Positions 45,059 through 57,023 of a stretch of 64,000 nt of DNA are shown here, piece by piece. Source of the stretch: Jaltomata sinuosa. Lineage: Eukaryota; Streptophyta; Magnoliopsida; Solanales; Solanaceae. Below the pieces are notes generated by a model, which saw only the letters and a program-made list of their open reading frames with translations, did not search any database and was not told where the DNA came from. Location of the stretch: contig QJPP01003465.1 in NCBI GenBank assembly GCA_003996215.1, positions 62,001-126,000 on the forward strand, written 5' to 3'. Made by a program: the position numbers and the translations under genes. Within the stretch, counting starts at the first letter, position 1. Each line of letters opens with the position of its first letter.

Positions 45059-47714
45059 TGTCACGCCCCAAACCATGGGAGGCATGACCGACACCCGGAG
45101 CCCTAAAAGGCCGAGGGTGTCAAAATAGAGTGTATCTCTATTGAACCTGCTGGGGGTCTGAGACTGACAAGGTCTCTAAGAATAGCAATTTGAAACACTG
45201 AAAGCTCAATAGTAGGTAAGCAACTCAAGGTCGACAAGGCTACTATCATAGTAGATAGCTAATAACAAGGCCGACAAGGCCATACCCAACATTGATATAC
45301 ATATACACGTCTACAAGCCTCTAGGAGTAAGTAAAATATCTCATATCCAGGACAGGGCCCTGTACTACCCATAAGTTGTACATATACATAACCTGGTCAA
45401 AATATAAGCTAGACCTCTGACTCATCAGCTCTAGGAAGAATGGAGCTTACCAAAATGGCTGAACTCTGCAACTCCTACTGAAGAGGTCTGTCTGGGTATC
45501 TGTATGGACCTGCAGGCATGAATGCAGCACCCCCAGGATATGGGGATGTCAGTACGACAATAATGTACTGGCATGTAAGGTAAAAACATAAAAGCAAGTC
45601 GCAAGTAGTAAATCTGAAAAAGATATAATATGAAACTTGTAAACTGTAATTGGTAAGACTCGTTAAGCTCTTTTCTCCTTTATTCTTTTTAGGGCACAAC
45701 ACATGCATTAACTCACACTGCAACTCACTCTTTATAACCCATGCTGAACCACAATAGCGCCTCAGCGCACCCTATATATAATAGCCTCAATAAGTCAGTA
45801 GCACCTCGGCGCACACTATGTATTTAATGGTCTTAATATGACAGTAGCACCTCGGTGCACACTTTGTATATAATGGCCTCAATATGGCAGTAGCACCTCG
45901 GTGCACACTATGTATATAATGGCCTCAATAAGGAAGTAGCACCTCAGTGCATACTATGTATATAATAGCCTCAATATGGCAGTAGCACCTCGGTGCACAC
46001 TAACACGCAAACCACGCATAATAAGTGTATTACTAGATTGAACTTCAAAGCTATTCTTGTTATTTATGAAGGTTCATTTGGATAACTTCTTTGGCCTTGG
46101 CTTACTAGGTGTTGGACTCAATATACCAAACACATATAAATGGGGATTTGACTTGCTAACTTTCCTTTTATACTTTCTAAAGCTTGATTAGGGATCACAA
46201 TACAAAGAAGAAACTTGACAAAAGGATAACTTACGTTTCGTGCAAAACGAATCAGATTTTTATAAGAAGGCGACTTGAATCACTATAATGTACAACTTAG
46301 TTCCTTAAGACTTGTTGAGTTACCAAATCATCTCTCTTACAATAGAATACTCAAATTCCTTCTTTCAGAGATTTAGAGTTCTATTTCTAGATTCATGCCG
46401 ATAAGGAATAAAGAAGCCTTAACATACCTCGTTCCTTCCGAAGATTGCGCTTACCACAACTTGAACTTTCCTTTATTAAGTTAATCTACAAAACAAGAGT
46501 ATAATGAAGCTAATATTAGCTCTTAAACCTGATGCAACTTTCCCAAAATAGTAGCTAAATATTTCCCGAGCAGATTTCTGTATTTTGCATTAATTAAAGG
46601 TGTATCGTCACACCTTTCTCCCCTATCCAATACACATCACACACACACCAACCTACTACCTCCAATAATACAAAACACATCAAACAGCCCCTACACAACT
46701 CACCATGCCAAAATACAATAGCAACACATTGAACCCACGACTTCCGATCGCCGTCCCGTGAGTTCTTAACAACAATTCAACAACAATTGTCCATCCGAAC
46801 TTCAATCCAAAAATATGATTATGGGCAGAGTACTTACCATACTTGAAGGGGTGTTTTTATCCTCTTTTTATTGATGCCTTGAAAAGCTTAAGTACCCCCT
46901 ACACATACACCAACAAGAGAAGAAGAAATCTCTTAATTGTTACACAATTTCTATGTGTTAAATCTTAAGAAAGGGGCTGCCATAGTTCATGTTTTCTTAC
47001 CATAGGATATCCTAGCTATATGTAGTATATTAATACCAAGATAACAAGTTGTTTAACTCAACGTTAAGCTTGAATGAATCTTGATCTTTTTAGAACCCTA
47101 AAGGGAGAGAGGGGCTGCCAAAGGAAAGGAGATAAGAGAGAATTTTTTCCAGCTTTTTGTGATCAATATTGATCAACAAAAGGTCTGTATAAAGGGACCT
47201 TTTTGGCCGACTTTTTTGATTATATTTGGGCCAAAATGGGTCAAGAAACTTGGGCCAAAATTACCCTTTGCTTGGGCCTCAAAAGGGTTAAGTTTTTTGG
47301 CTGATTTTGGGCTTCTCTTGGGTCAAAATGTGGTCAATATTGGTGGCTACCTTTTGTAGTTGTTTGGGCCAGATTTGGTTGTGCTTTGATGGGCCAACAT
47401 TAAGCTTCATTTGGGCTACCATTAGGTCTAATAATCCATGGTGTTGCTGCCCGTAATCGGCCCTCGGAACTTAGTTCGTTAGCGTAGGTAGGTGATGCAC
47501 CTACTTGTCACCTAAAAGCTTAGATAAGTCGAGCAAGTACCTCACTTGTTTTATCTCATTTTCAAAACCCTCATCCTTATAATTTAACTTAACACTTATA
47601 TACATTTGACCATTTCAAATTCTAGGCCAAAGTACCCCTTCACAATCTCGAGCTCAAATACCTTCGTCGATATTTACTTAGTCACATAGGTTTTGAAAGG
47701 TACGGGGTGTTACA
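45059..47714 (-). repeat. T2 3' LTR (2656 bp)
   Basis: Minus strand TGTAACACCCCGTACC start (47714) to GGGGCGTGACA end (45059). Contains the 46-bp array at 45751-46001. Confidence 0.9.
45751..46001. repeat. 46-bp tandem array in T2 3' LTR
   Basis: Four full and two partial units of 46 bp around AGTAGCACCTCGGTGCACAC, with ATGTATATAATGGCCTCAAT as spacer. GGTGCAC gives a small palindrome in each unit. The same six-part array is in the other LTR. Confidence 0.85.
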
Positions 47715-47727
47715 TCCTTCCCCCCTT
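47715..47727 (-). other. Polypurine tract of T2
   Basis: Minus strand AAGGGGGGAAGGA directly before the LTR start TGTAACACC. Confidence 0.88.
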
Positions 47728-47984
47728 AGAATCATTCATCCTCGAATGAGGGTAATGCATATAGAGCTCTAGTCCCTTAGGATTTTTTTGAAATTTTGGC
47801 AGAGTTTCCTTTATAATTGGGACTATCCAAAAACCTGAAACTCAACAAAAGTCCAGCACGATGCCTCACAGGGCGATACAACTATATACAATTAAATGTA
47901 ATCATTTTCACATGTTCAAACCTGATCATATTTGCATAGTAGGAAGAGTATCAAGAACATAAGAATATGACTTACCTCTATACT

Positions 47985-48932
47985 ATCTTCAAGTCATAAA
48001 TAACTGGGGATGCTTTTTCCTCATTTCTTCCTCGGCTTCCCACGTCATTTCCTCGATATTATTATTTCTCCACAACACCTTTACTGAGGCTACTTCTTTG
48101 GTTCTGAGCTTCCTAACTTGACGATCTAGGATAGAAATTGGTACTTCCTTATAGGACAAGTCTTCAGAAAGTTGAACATCTTTAATAGGCATAATACGTG
48201 AAGGATCTTCAATGCACCTTCGTAGCATCTATACATGAAATACAGGATGGACTGTCTCCAATTCTGTGGGTAAATCTAGCTCATATGCCACTTTTCCTAC
48301 CCTCCGAATGATCCTGTATGGTCCAATATATCTTGGACTAAGCTTTCCCTTTTTACCAAATCGCATAACGCCTTTGATGGGCGAAACCTTTAGGAAAACC
48401 CAATCACTAATATTAAATTCCAAATCCCGACATCGCACATCAGCATATGATTTTTGCCTACTCTGGGGTGTTAGTAATCTTTCTCGGATTAGCTTCACCT
48501 TCTCCATTGCGTGATTAACTATGTTCGACCCAAATAATCTTGCTTCCCCAATTTCAAACCATCCAATCGGTGATCTATACTTTCGTCCACATAAAGCCTC
48601 ATAAGGAGCCATTTGAATGCTTGCATGGAAGCTATTATTATAAGCAAACTCAATTAGTGGCAAATGGTTATCCCAATTCCCTTTAAAATCTAGTACACAA
48701 GCTCGTAGCATATCTTCGAGTGTTTGAATAGTGCATTCAGCCTATCCATCTGTCTCTGGATGAAAAGTTGTACTGAGACTTATTTGAGTACCTAAGCATC
48801 TTTGGAAAGACCTCCAGAAATTTGCTGTAAACTGAGCACCCCTATCTGAAATGATGGAAATTGGGACACCATGAAGTCAAACTATTTCACTAATATACAA
48901 CTTGGCATAATCTTCAGTAGTATAAGTTGTCC
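47985..48932 (-). pseudogene. T2 integrase C-terminus with chromodomain
   Basis: Minus frame from about 48930 through the second half of the integrase core (PYEALCGRKYRSPIGWFE near 48590, GKKGKLSPRYIGPYRI near 48340) to a break near 48229. It then runs 48228-47989 as a well preserved chromodomain: VKVLWRNNNIEEMTWEAEEE, ending LFMT and a stop. The chromodomain targets integration to modified chromatin in this lineage. The upstream part of integrase is joined to LTR sequence at 48932/48933 by the deletion. Truncated, non-functional. Confidence 0.88.
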
Positions 48933-51142
48933 TGGACCTGCAGGCATGAATGCAGCGCCCCTAGGTAATGGGGACGTCAGTACGACAAAATGTACTGGCA
49001 TTTAAAGTAGAAACATAAAAGCAAGTCGCAAGTAGTAAATCTGAACAAGATATAATATGAAACTTGTAAACTGTAATTGGTAAGACTCGTTAAGCTCTTT
49101 TCTCCTTTATTCTTTTTAGAGCACAACACATGAATTAACTCACACCGCAACTCACTCTTTAAAACCCACGCTGAACCACAATAGCGCCTCGGTGCACCCT
49201 ATATATAATAGCCTCAATATGGCAGTAGCGCCTCGGCATACACTATGTATATAATGGCGTCAATATGACAGTAGCACCTCGGTGCACACTATGTATATAA
49301 TGGCCTCAATATGGCAGTAGTACCTCGGTGCACACTATGTATATAATGGCCTCAATATGGCAGTAGCACCTCGGTGCACACTATGTATATAATAGCCTCA
49401 ATATGGCAGTAGCACCTCGGTGCACACTAACACGCAAACCCCGCATAATAAGTGTATTACTAGATTGACCTTCAAAGCTATTCTTGTTATTTATGAAGGT
49501 TCATTTAGATAACTTCTTTAACCTTGGCTTACTAGGTGTTGGACTCAACATACCAAACACATATAAATGGGGATTTGACTTGCTAACTTTCCTTTTATAC
49601 TTTCTAAAGCTTGATTAGGGATCACAATACAAAGAAGAAACTTGACAAAAGGATAACTTACGTTTCGTGCAAAAAGAATCAGATTTTTATAAGAAGGCGA
49701 ATTGAATCACCATAATGTATAACTTAGTTCCTTAAGACTTGTTTAGTTACCAAATCAGCTCTCTTACAACAGAATACTCAAATTCCTTCTTTCGGAGATT
49801 TAGAGTTCTGTTTCTAGATTCATGCCGATAAGGAATAAAGAAGCCTTAGCATACCTCGTTCCTTCTAAAGATTGCGCTTACCACAACTTGGACTTTCCTT
49901 TATTACGTTAATCTATTAAAACAAGGGTATAATGAAGCTAATATTAGCTCTTAAACCTGATGCAACTTTCCCAAAACAGTAGCTAAACATTTCCCGGGCA
50001 AATTTACGTATTTTGCATTAATTAAAGGTGTATCGTCACACCTTTCTCCCCTATCAAATACACATCACACACACACCAACCTACTGCCTCCAATAATACA
50101 AAACACATCAAACATCCATTACACAACTCTCCATGCCAAAATACAATAGCAACACATTGAACCCACGGCTTCCGATCGCCGTCCCGTGAGTTCTTAACAG
50201 CAATTCAACAACAATTGTCCATCCGAAATTCAATCCAAAAATATGATTATGGGCAGAGTACTTACCACACTTGAAGGGGTGTTTTTAACCTCTTTTTATT
50301 GATGCCTTGAAAATCTTAAGTACCCCCTACACATACACCAGCAAGAGAAGAAGAAATCTCTTAATTGTTACACAATTTCTAGGTGTTAAATATTAAGAAA
50401 GGGGCTGCCATAGTTCATGTTTTTCTTACCATCGGATATCCTAGCTATATGTAGTAGATTAATACCAATATAACAAGTTGTTTAACTCACCTTAAGCTTG
50501 AATGAATCTTGATCTTCTTAGAACCCTAAAGGGAGAGAGGGGCTTCCAAAGGAAAAGAGATAAGAGAGAATTTTTTCCAGCTTTTTGTGATCAATATTGA
50601 TCAACAAAAGGTCTGTATAAAGGGAACTTTTTGGCCGACTTTTTTTAGTATGTTTGGGCCAAAATGGGTCAAGAAACTTGGGCCAAAATTACCCTTTGCT
50701 TGGGCCTCAAAAGGGTTATGTTTTGTGGCAGATTTTGGGCTTCTCTTGGGTCAAAATGTGGTCAATATTGGTTGCTACTTTTTGTAGTTTTTTGGGCCAG
50801 ATTTGGTTGTGCTTTGATGGGCCAACTTTAAGCTTCATTTTGGCTACCATTAGGTCTAATAATCCATGATGTTGCTTCCCATATTCGGCCCTCGGAACTT
50901 GGTTCATTAGCGTAGGTAGGTGATGCACCTACTTGTCACCTAAAAGCTTAGATAAGTCGAGCAAGCACCTCACTTGTTTTATCTCATTTTCAAAAGCCTC
51001 ATCCTTATACTTTACCTTAACACTTATATACATTTGACCATTTCAAATTCTTGGCTAAAGTACCCCTTCACAATCTCGAGCTCAAATACATTCGTCGATA
51101 TTTAGTTAGTCACATAGGTTTTGAAAGGTACGGGGTGTTACA
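48933..51142 (-). repeat. T2 5' LTR, truncated
   Basis: Collinear with 45505-47714; lacks the 446 bp next to the lost PBS. Ends TGTAACACC (minus) at 51142. 46-bp array at 49180-49429. Confidence 0.88.
49180..49429. repeat. 46-bp tandem array in T2 5' LTR
   Basis: Same array as at 45751-46001, six units or part-units, with a few substitutions. The equal copy number shows no length change since insertion. Confidence 0.85.
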
Positions 51143-51147
51143 AAAAC

Positions 51148-54100
51148 ATATATATAAGCGGAAGCAAGGGATGTAAGAATAAGAAAAGTAACAACATGAA
51201 TATATATATAGAAGCTAAAATCAACCCAAAACCTGGTATCATAGTATATAAGCCGATCTACATCAAAAGAGTACCAAAAAAGGGGTCCAAAGCAATATAT
51301 ACATATATGTCTCCGAATAGAAAAAAGAGGTCATGACACAAAGGATGAACTAAAGATAAGCCCCGGTTGCCAAGATCTCACCCTGAGTCTCGGATAGTCC
51401 AAAAACCCCTCGCACGAGGCAGCGCGGCCAGCGGCAAGAACTCACACTCGAATCTGCACCCAAAGATGCAAAAGTGTAGTATGAGCACCAATTGCAAATC
51501 AACGGGTACCCAGTAGGTATCATAGGCTGACTGGTCGCATATAAGATATAAAAGCAATAATGTAGCGGAAAAGAATAAAGTTGTCACAGAAACAATGAAC
51601 AAGCACATGAAAGCTACCACAGAGAGACTACAAGGAGAAAACAATCATGCTAGGCTAGCTAATAGAGTTTTACATCACAGAACACATGTGATGGAAGAAG
51701 GAATGCACCTGGTGTCCATGGGTTAACAATATATAAAGAGAGTTAAAGGAGAAGGCGGTATACCGGTAACCTCAAGTAAAAAGGGAAGAAGGAAAGGACA
51801 ATAATGATAACACACTTGAAAACAAGATTAAAACCAAGTCATGCTAGTAAGACCATAATCAGGATCAATGTGATAGAATAATAATAAATAAAAGTCTACC
51901 TACAGTCCCACGGGCGTTCATACACCCGAGGAACACATACAAGTGAAAACAAATCCTCCGGCATCCTACACTACCGTAGGGTACACTGACCAAACAACAA
52001 ACAAGGATGGATCCGAACATAATATGCATGATATGAGATAATATTCTTAAACCAAGTGATAGTAGTGTCGTATGTTACCCCCTCCAGTACCTAGAAGGCC
52101 CAATAGAGGAAGGATCCATGGAAGGGATTTACCCGAGTACCTCAACTCCACTGTACACCCCTCTCCCGGCACTCGTAGCACGTAGCCCCTAGTCTGAATT
52201 GGCAAGGTCCATGGAGGTCTACTCGTAGACCACATACGATATCTCATAATCTCAAGATAACCATTTGGAGTGTAGACGGATCCAAATAAGTCACCAGACC
52301 TTGAAAATGCACGCTCAGGGTTCTACCTGGGTCTAAATCAGTGAATCAAGTCTCAAAAATCCCAACAGGGTGCTTGTACACAACCGGGTCTAAAACAGTA
52401 GTAAATCCAATCTAGTGCTCGGTCTGACCAAGTCTATTATAAGCATGAAAACAATGATAAAATCATCCTTTTAATTCCTTTTTAGCCCAAAAAGATCCAT
52501 GAAAATAATTCCAACCTTTATTAACTATTTTTATCAAAAACGGGCTCATAAGGACATGAAAGGTTTAGAAAACCATCAAGAGTAGGGCCGAAGCCAAACC
52601 ATAGTAAAACATGTGAAAAAAAACCCTTTTATATGCATGATAATGGAATGCTCAAACACAGGCAATAGCCCAATGTCTCACAATCAACCTATCGGCCCTG
52701 CACAGGCTCCAATCGCTCTACAACAAGCATAACCAGCTCTATAATAATTGTATCAATGTCCGGGACTCACGAACATTCCCAAATTACCCACTATCTATGG
52801 TCCAGAGTCAAAACAAGGCCGCACAGGACCACAAGGGTGACACTATCAACTACAACAAATGCTACAAACAATGGAGTGAAAATAAGACATACTTGAAGAA
52901 GCGGACAAGGTCTGGGGTACCAAGCTAATAAACCCAACCCGAGGAAGTTAATTAGTGCAATTATATCCTATATATGTGGAGTCTAAAAGAGTTAAAGCAT
53001 AACCTACCTGTCGTCTGACGACAAGCTGCTCCGAGAAACTTCCAAAACGAAATCAAATTCGAATTTGGACTTGAATAACTTGACGTAGATAATCGATTTT
53101 CTTTAATTATTAAATACAACATAAATTGATGTAGATAATCGATTTTCTTCAATTATCAAATACAACATCAATTGATTTCTTCACAAAATCCCTCTTCACA
53201 TATCGGTGTATATAGAGCATACAAGATGTGCATATAGAAACAACTATATAATTGCTTTGTTAAGAAGACTTGAATGACCACAAAGCTTGATGGATCAATA
53301 TATATATATATTTCTCTATATATATCTATGTAGCAGTAGTAGTTGTATAACTTGCTTCTCTCCTTTATTTTGTAAGAAAGATTACTGGACAATAACAACT
53401 AAAAACAACCGCCAAAATATAATGGGGAAGGCTCCATAATTGCCAATTAAATAATTAATACAATGGGATAATATTTTACAATAAAACTAAGTTATGACTA
53501 ACACTTAACGAATTAATGTGCTTCCCTCATTCCCTAGTGCCATGTGGAGGTGGTGTGTTACCATCACACCTACCTTATCCAATTAATGTTGGATGAGATA
53601 CCTATTACGTACATATTCGTATATTGTGTAGGTTCGTAGTAAAATAAATATAACTTTTCAAATATATCATAATTAATAGTAAACCATTTCAAACAAAACC
53701 TACTATATTATAATAATAATTTTAACATAACTATGTTTACTATCTCCGTTAAAAATATTAATAACTTATAAAACTCTTGTAAAATAAATACATACACAAA
53801 TATATTGTAACAAAAGTATTATATTTTCATAAATATTTACAACATTTTTAGAAAAACAGAACTTTTTACCAAATTCAACTTTCAAATAAAATATTTTTAA
53901 ATACGCGCGATGTAAATAAAATTCTCAAATTTAGCCTCGCAAGCCTTAGATACAGGACGAAGGTTAAGTTCATACGACACCTCGAATATGGATTTACCTA
54001 CCCACAAGGTCAGTTGAGGTCATACGATCGCAAATCACTATCGCACAATTTTGATACTCAGCTCCTAAGACTCAGCTCTAAAACAGGGAATTGGCCATAA

Positions 54101-54230
54101 AAATCTAAAAAACGGCCAGGGTACCAAACCATCGGTCCCAGCAAGTCATACATGATTTGGGGCCATTATAGGCAAGCTCTAGCACTAAAAGGACAATGTA
54201 CTTACTGAAATGACCGGAAGAGTTATTACA
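51148..54230 (-). repeat. T1 5' LTR, main piece
   Basis: From the T2 insertion to the LTR start TGTAATAACTCTTCC (minus, 54230). The part 53031-54230 matches the truncated 3' LTR at 39908-41063; the part 51148-53030 has no partner in the window. Carries a 46-bp tandem duplication (53085 onward) absent from the 3' LTR. No gene supported. Confidence 0.78.
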
Positions 54231-54536
54231 ATGAGTGTCCAGAGCAATGCCAAGAAGATTGGCACATTTTCATCCAAAGCTTCGTATGTATCTCCTCATA
54301 AGTATCACCAACTCTTCTATTTTCCAAGTATGCAACTCAATGGAGGTGGGGATTTGTTGAGTGTCAGTAGGACCAAGATAAACATTCATCAAGAATGGTG
54401 GCTTAGGAATGCTAATATTCTTGGGTTCCCTCTTTCTTGATCATCATACATTCCAAGATGTTCGTTCGACAATTCCTCTCCATAAGGTACCTCAACCAGC
54501 TCATCCCGTATATCAATCATGGACACAACTCTACAC

Positions 54537-55008
54537 TCATCGTGGCTTCATTGATTGGCAAACATTAAACATGACCTCTTTATTGCCTACTAAAAACTTC
54601 AGTTCTCCACCTTCGACATCAACTAGTGCTCGGACATCTAAGTCCACATCAAAATCCAATACAACAAAATCCATCAGGAGGATGAACTTATCAACCCTCA
54701 ACAAAACATCAAATAATATGCCCATCAGAAGCTTGATTAACATCAAATAATATGCCCATCAGAAGCTTGATTGATCTATCTGTTATAGGAAACCTTATTG
54801 GAGTTGGCTTGGGGTTTCCCGAGCCTAATTTCTTGAAAATAATAAGGGGCATCAAATTGATTCTTTCCCCTAGGTAACACAAGACTTTGTTAAGTAGATA
54901 CACACCAATGGTGCAAGGACTAGTAAAGGCTCCCGGGTCTTTTATTTTTGGAGCAAAGTTAATAGCTATGATTGCACTACAGTGATGTGACACCTCCACC
55001 GTGCCCAC
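54537..55008 (-). pseudogene. Athila D protease remnant
   Basis: Minus frame with the Athila protease segments INLMPLIIFKKLGSGNPKPT (near 54850) and LLRVDKFILLMDFVVLDFDV (near 54690). The usual Cys-Asp-Leu-Gly-Ala-type active site before NLMP is altered (LCYLGERINLMP). A 34-bp direct duplication (54705-54772) shifts the frame, so the two halves lie in overlapping ORFs. Sequence to 54231 is probably the protease-RT linker. Non-functional. Confidence 0.75.
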
Positions 55009-56880
55009 ATAAATAACCTTTTACTTCCTTAAAAACTCTTTCATGAACTTCACGTTCCCTGAAACATCTGTATCAAGGCATCAACCAAAGGGTTGTTCAT
55101 GGAAAATCTGCTAAACAAGTCAACAAACTTTTTGAATTGAGTGTCCTCTTTCTTATTAATCCACCTTTGAGGATAAGGAGGGGGACACTTGTGCATTGGC
55201 AATGGAGAATTTATAATTTTGTCTTATTTTTACTCCTCAATATCGATCACTACTTGACAAGAAGGATCCACCTTTTCTTCTTCTGACCTTGTCATCTCTT
55301 CATCTACATTCACACTCTTATTATCATTCAACATATGTGTTAGAGGCTTCACTACCACCTTCAGACTCTCACCTATCTACTTCTAAATCATAACATTCTT
55401 GAGTTCATCAACTAAACCATCTAGAATTCTACCACTTTTAGTGACAATTGCCATGCAATGGTCGTCATTCTTAAAATTAGAGAGTGTGTCACTAGGTAGT
55501 GTACTTTTTTGCTTTGTGTCCATTTAAACTGATAAATGATTCATTTGGGCTTTAAGGTGTTTAATGGAAGCTGAATGGGAACTCACGACTTGATTTAGGG
55601 TAGATACCTCACTTTTCAATTCCAAGACACTGATGTCTATGGATTCAACACTTTTCCACACCCGGGCAAGCATGTCTTCAATCTTTGAGCTTGCGGGGTC
55701 ACTAGCGCCTATTTGAATGGAAGTTGCATCAGCGTTTTGTGGAGGATCATATGGTTTTGCACTTTTGTTACCATACCAATCTCTATCCCTTTCGCAGAAC
55801 CTATCTCTCTATGTTGAATCTCAATCTCTATCTCTTTCATGCTCTCTCAAAGAGGCATATCTATAATTTATCTAACCTTGGTTCCTATCTCTTCATTGCC
55901 AAGAGACTTGGTTGGCACCTTGGTACCCTGGGCGAGAACCTGCCACTTGATTAGAAATATAATGGGCTTCCTCATCAAATAAAGCATATGCATCATCCTC
56001 GTCAGGAGGTCTATATCCTTGAGCACTAATAACATTCACACTCTTTGTTTTGACTCCCATCAAATGCTTTACAAGAAACTCAATTTGCATCATCATCTTT
56101 GCCATAGTTTCTTCCCTCTCTTCCTTCTTTTGCCTCATTTATTTAGACACAATTTCAAAAGTGACACGCATTGTCACCTCGGCCTCCTTAGTATGCCAAG
56201 CATGATTGATTTTGGTCATCCTATCCAACAAGTCTTTGGCAAGTCTGAAAGTTTTGCACATCCTATCCAACAAGTCTTTGGCAAGTCTGAAAGTTTTGCA
56301 CATCAATGAACCACTTTCCAAATTAATTTCCACTGACTTTTTTATAAAGGCCAAATATCAAGAGTAGTTTGAAGCAAGACCCTATCAAGAAGACTATAGG
56401 TTGGTCGTTGGACAATCTTCTTCTTAAACCTTAGCAACGCCTCATACAAGGATTCATCTGGCAATTGTGTAAAGTTGGTTATCTCATCTGTCAATTGAAG
56501 CATTCTACTAAGAGGGAAGAATCAATCTAGGAAGCTTTGTTAATTTCATTCCATGAGGTAATAGAGCCTTTGGGAAGCTTATCCAACCATTGTGTTGCTT
56601 CCCCCATTATTAAGAATGTGAATAATGTCAACCGGATTGACTTTTGAGTTATGCTAGTTATGTTTAACGGTTGGCAAATTTTACCAAAAATTCTTATATG
56701 GCAATTTGCTTCTTCATGTGGGAGACCACCAAAGAAACCTTTCATTTGCAATGGGTGTAACATGGTTCTAGTAATGTGAAAAATTTCATTCCCTACAGCT
56801 GGAGGTAGGCGAATTGCACTAGCTACACCACCATGACCCATTGGGTATCATCATCGTCCTTATGGTCGTCGATGCTATTA
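55009..56880 (-). pseudogene. Athila D gag remnant
   Basis: Minus strand. The N-terminal part (56841-56527) has IRLPPAVGNEIFHITRTML and GEATQWLDKLPKGSITSW, like A/B. The core (56510-56360) has frameshifts. 56354-56139 includes a perfect in-frame 14-residue duplication (MCKTFRLAKDLLDR twice, from the 42-bp repeat at 56221), and 55893-56138 reads on to the Gly-rich end. The Ser-rich tail (55880-55500) is frame-shifted. Same family as the gags at 1868 and 5755 but with distinct C-terminus. Confidence 0.8.
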
Positions 56881-57001
56881 TGCTCACTAGTGTAACTCAT
56901 GTTTTCTCCTAGTAATAGAAACAACAAAAAACAAGGTAAAAATAAAAAAAGGTGCAACACTAATGTGAATCAACACACAAAATGTGAATATCAATATCTA
57001 A

Positions 57002-57019
57002 TCCCCAGCAATGACATCA
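57002..57019 (-). other. Decayed tRNA-Asp primer binding site of Athila D
   Basis: Minus strand TGATGTCATTGCTGGGGA. It differs from TGGCGCCGTTGCCGGGGA at five positions, all G to A or C to T. It begins four bases after the LTR end. Confidence 0.75.
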
Positions 57020-57023
57020 TTTT

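Larger units (their letters stand above)
45059..51142 (-). mobile_element. Chromovirus T2, internally deleted
   Basis: Two LTRs (45059-47714 and 48933-51142) flank only 1.2 kb of internal DNA carrying the integrase end, chromodomain and PPT. A deletion removed PBS, gag, protease, RT, most of integrase and 446 bp of the 5' LTR. LTRs look very similar by eye, so T2 is younger than most elements here. It is inserted in the T1 5' LTR. Confidence 0.88.
39908..54230 (-). mobile_element. Chromovirus T1 with nested T2
   Basis: Minus-strand Tekay/Del-like element: 5' LTR 51148-54230 plus 44940-45058 (split by T2), PBS 44924-44936, short leader, polyprotein start without a gag domain, protease, RT/RNase H, integrase with chromodomain remains, truncated 3' LTR. 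The right flank (from 54231) is Athila D, so T1 inserted there. The left target duplication is lost with the LTR truncation. Confidence 0.8.
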
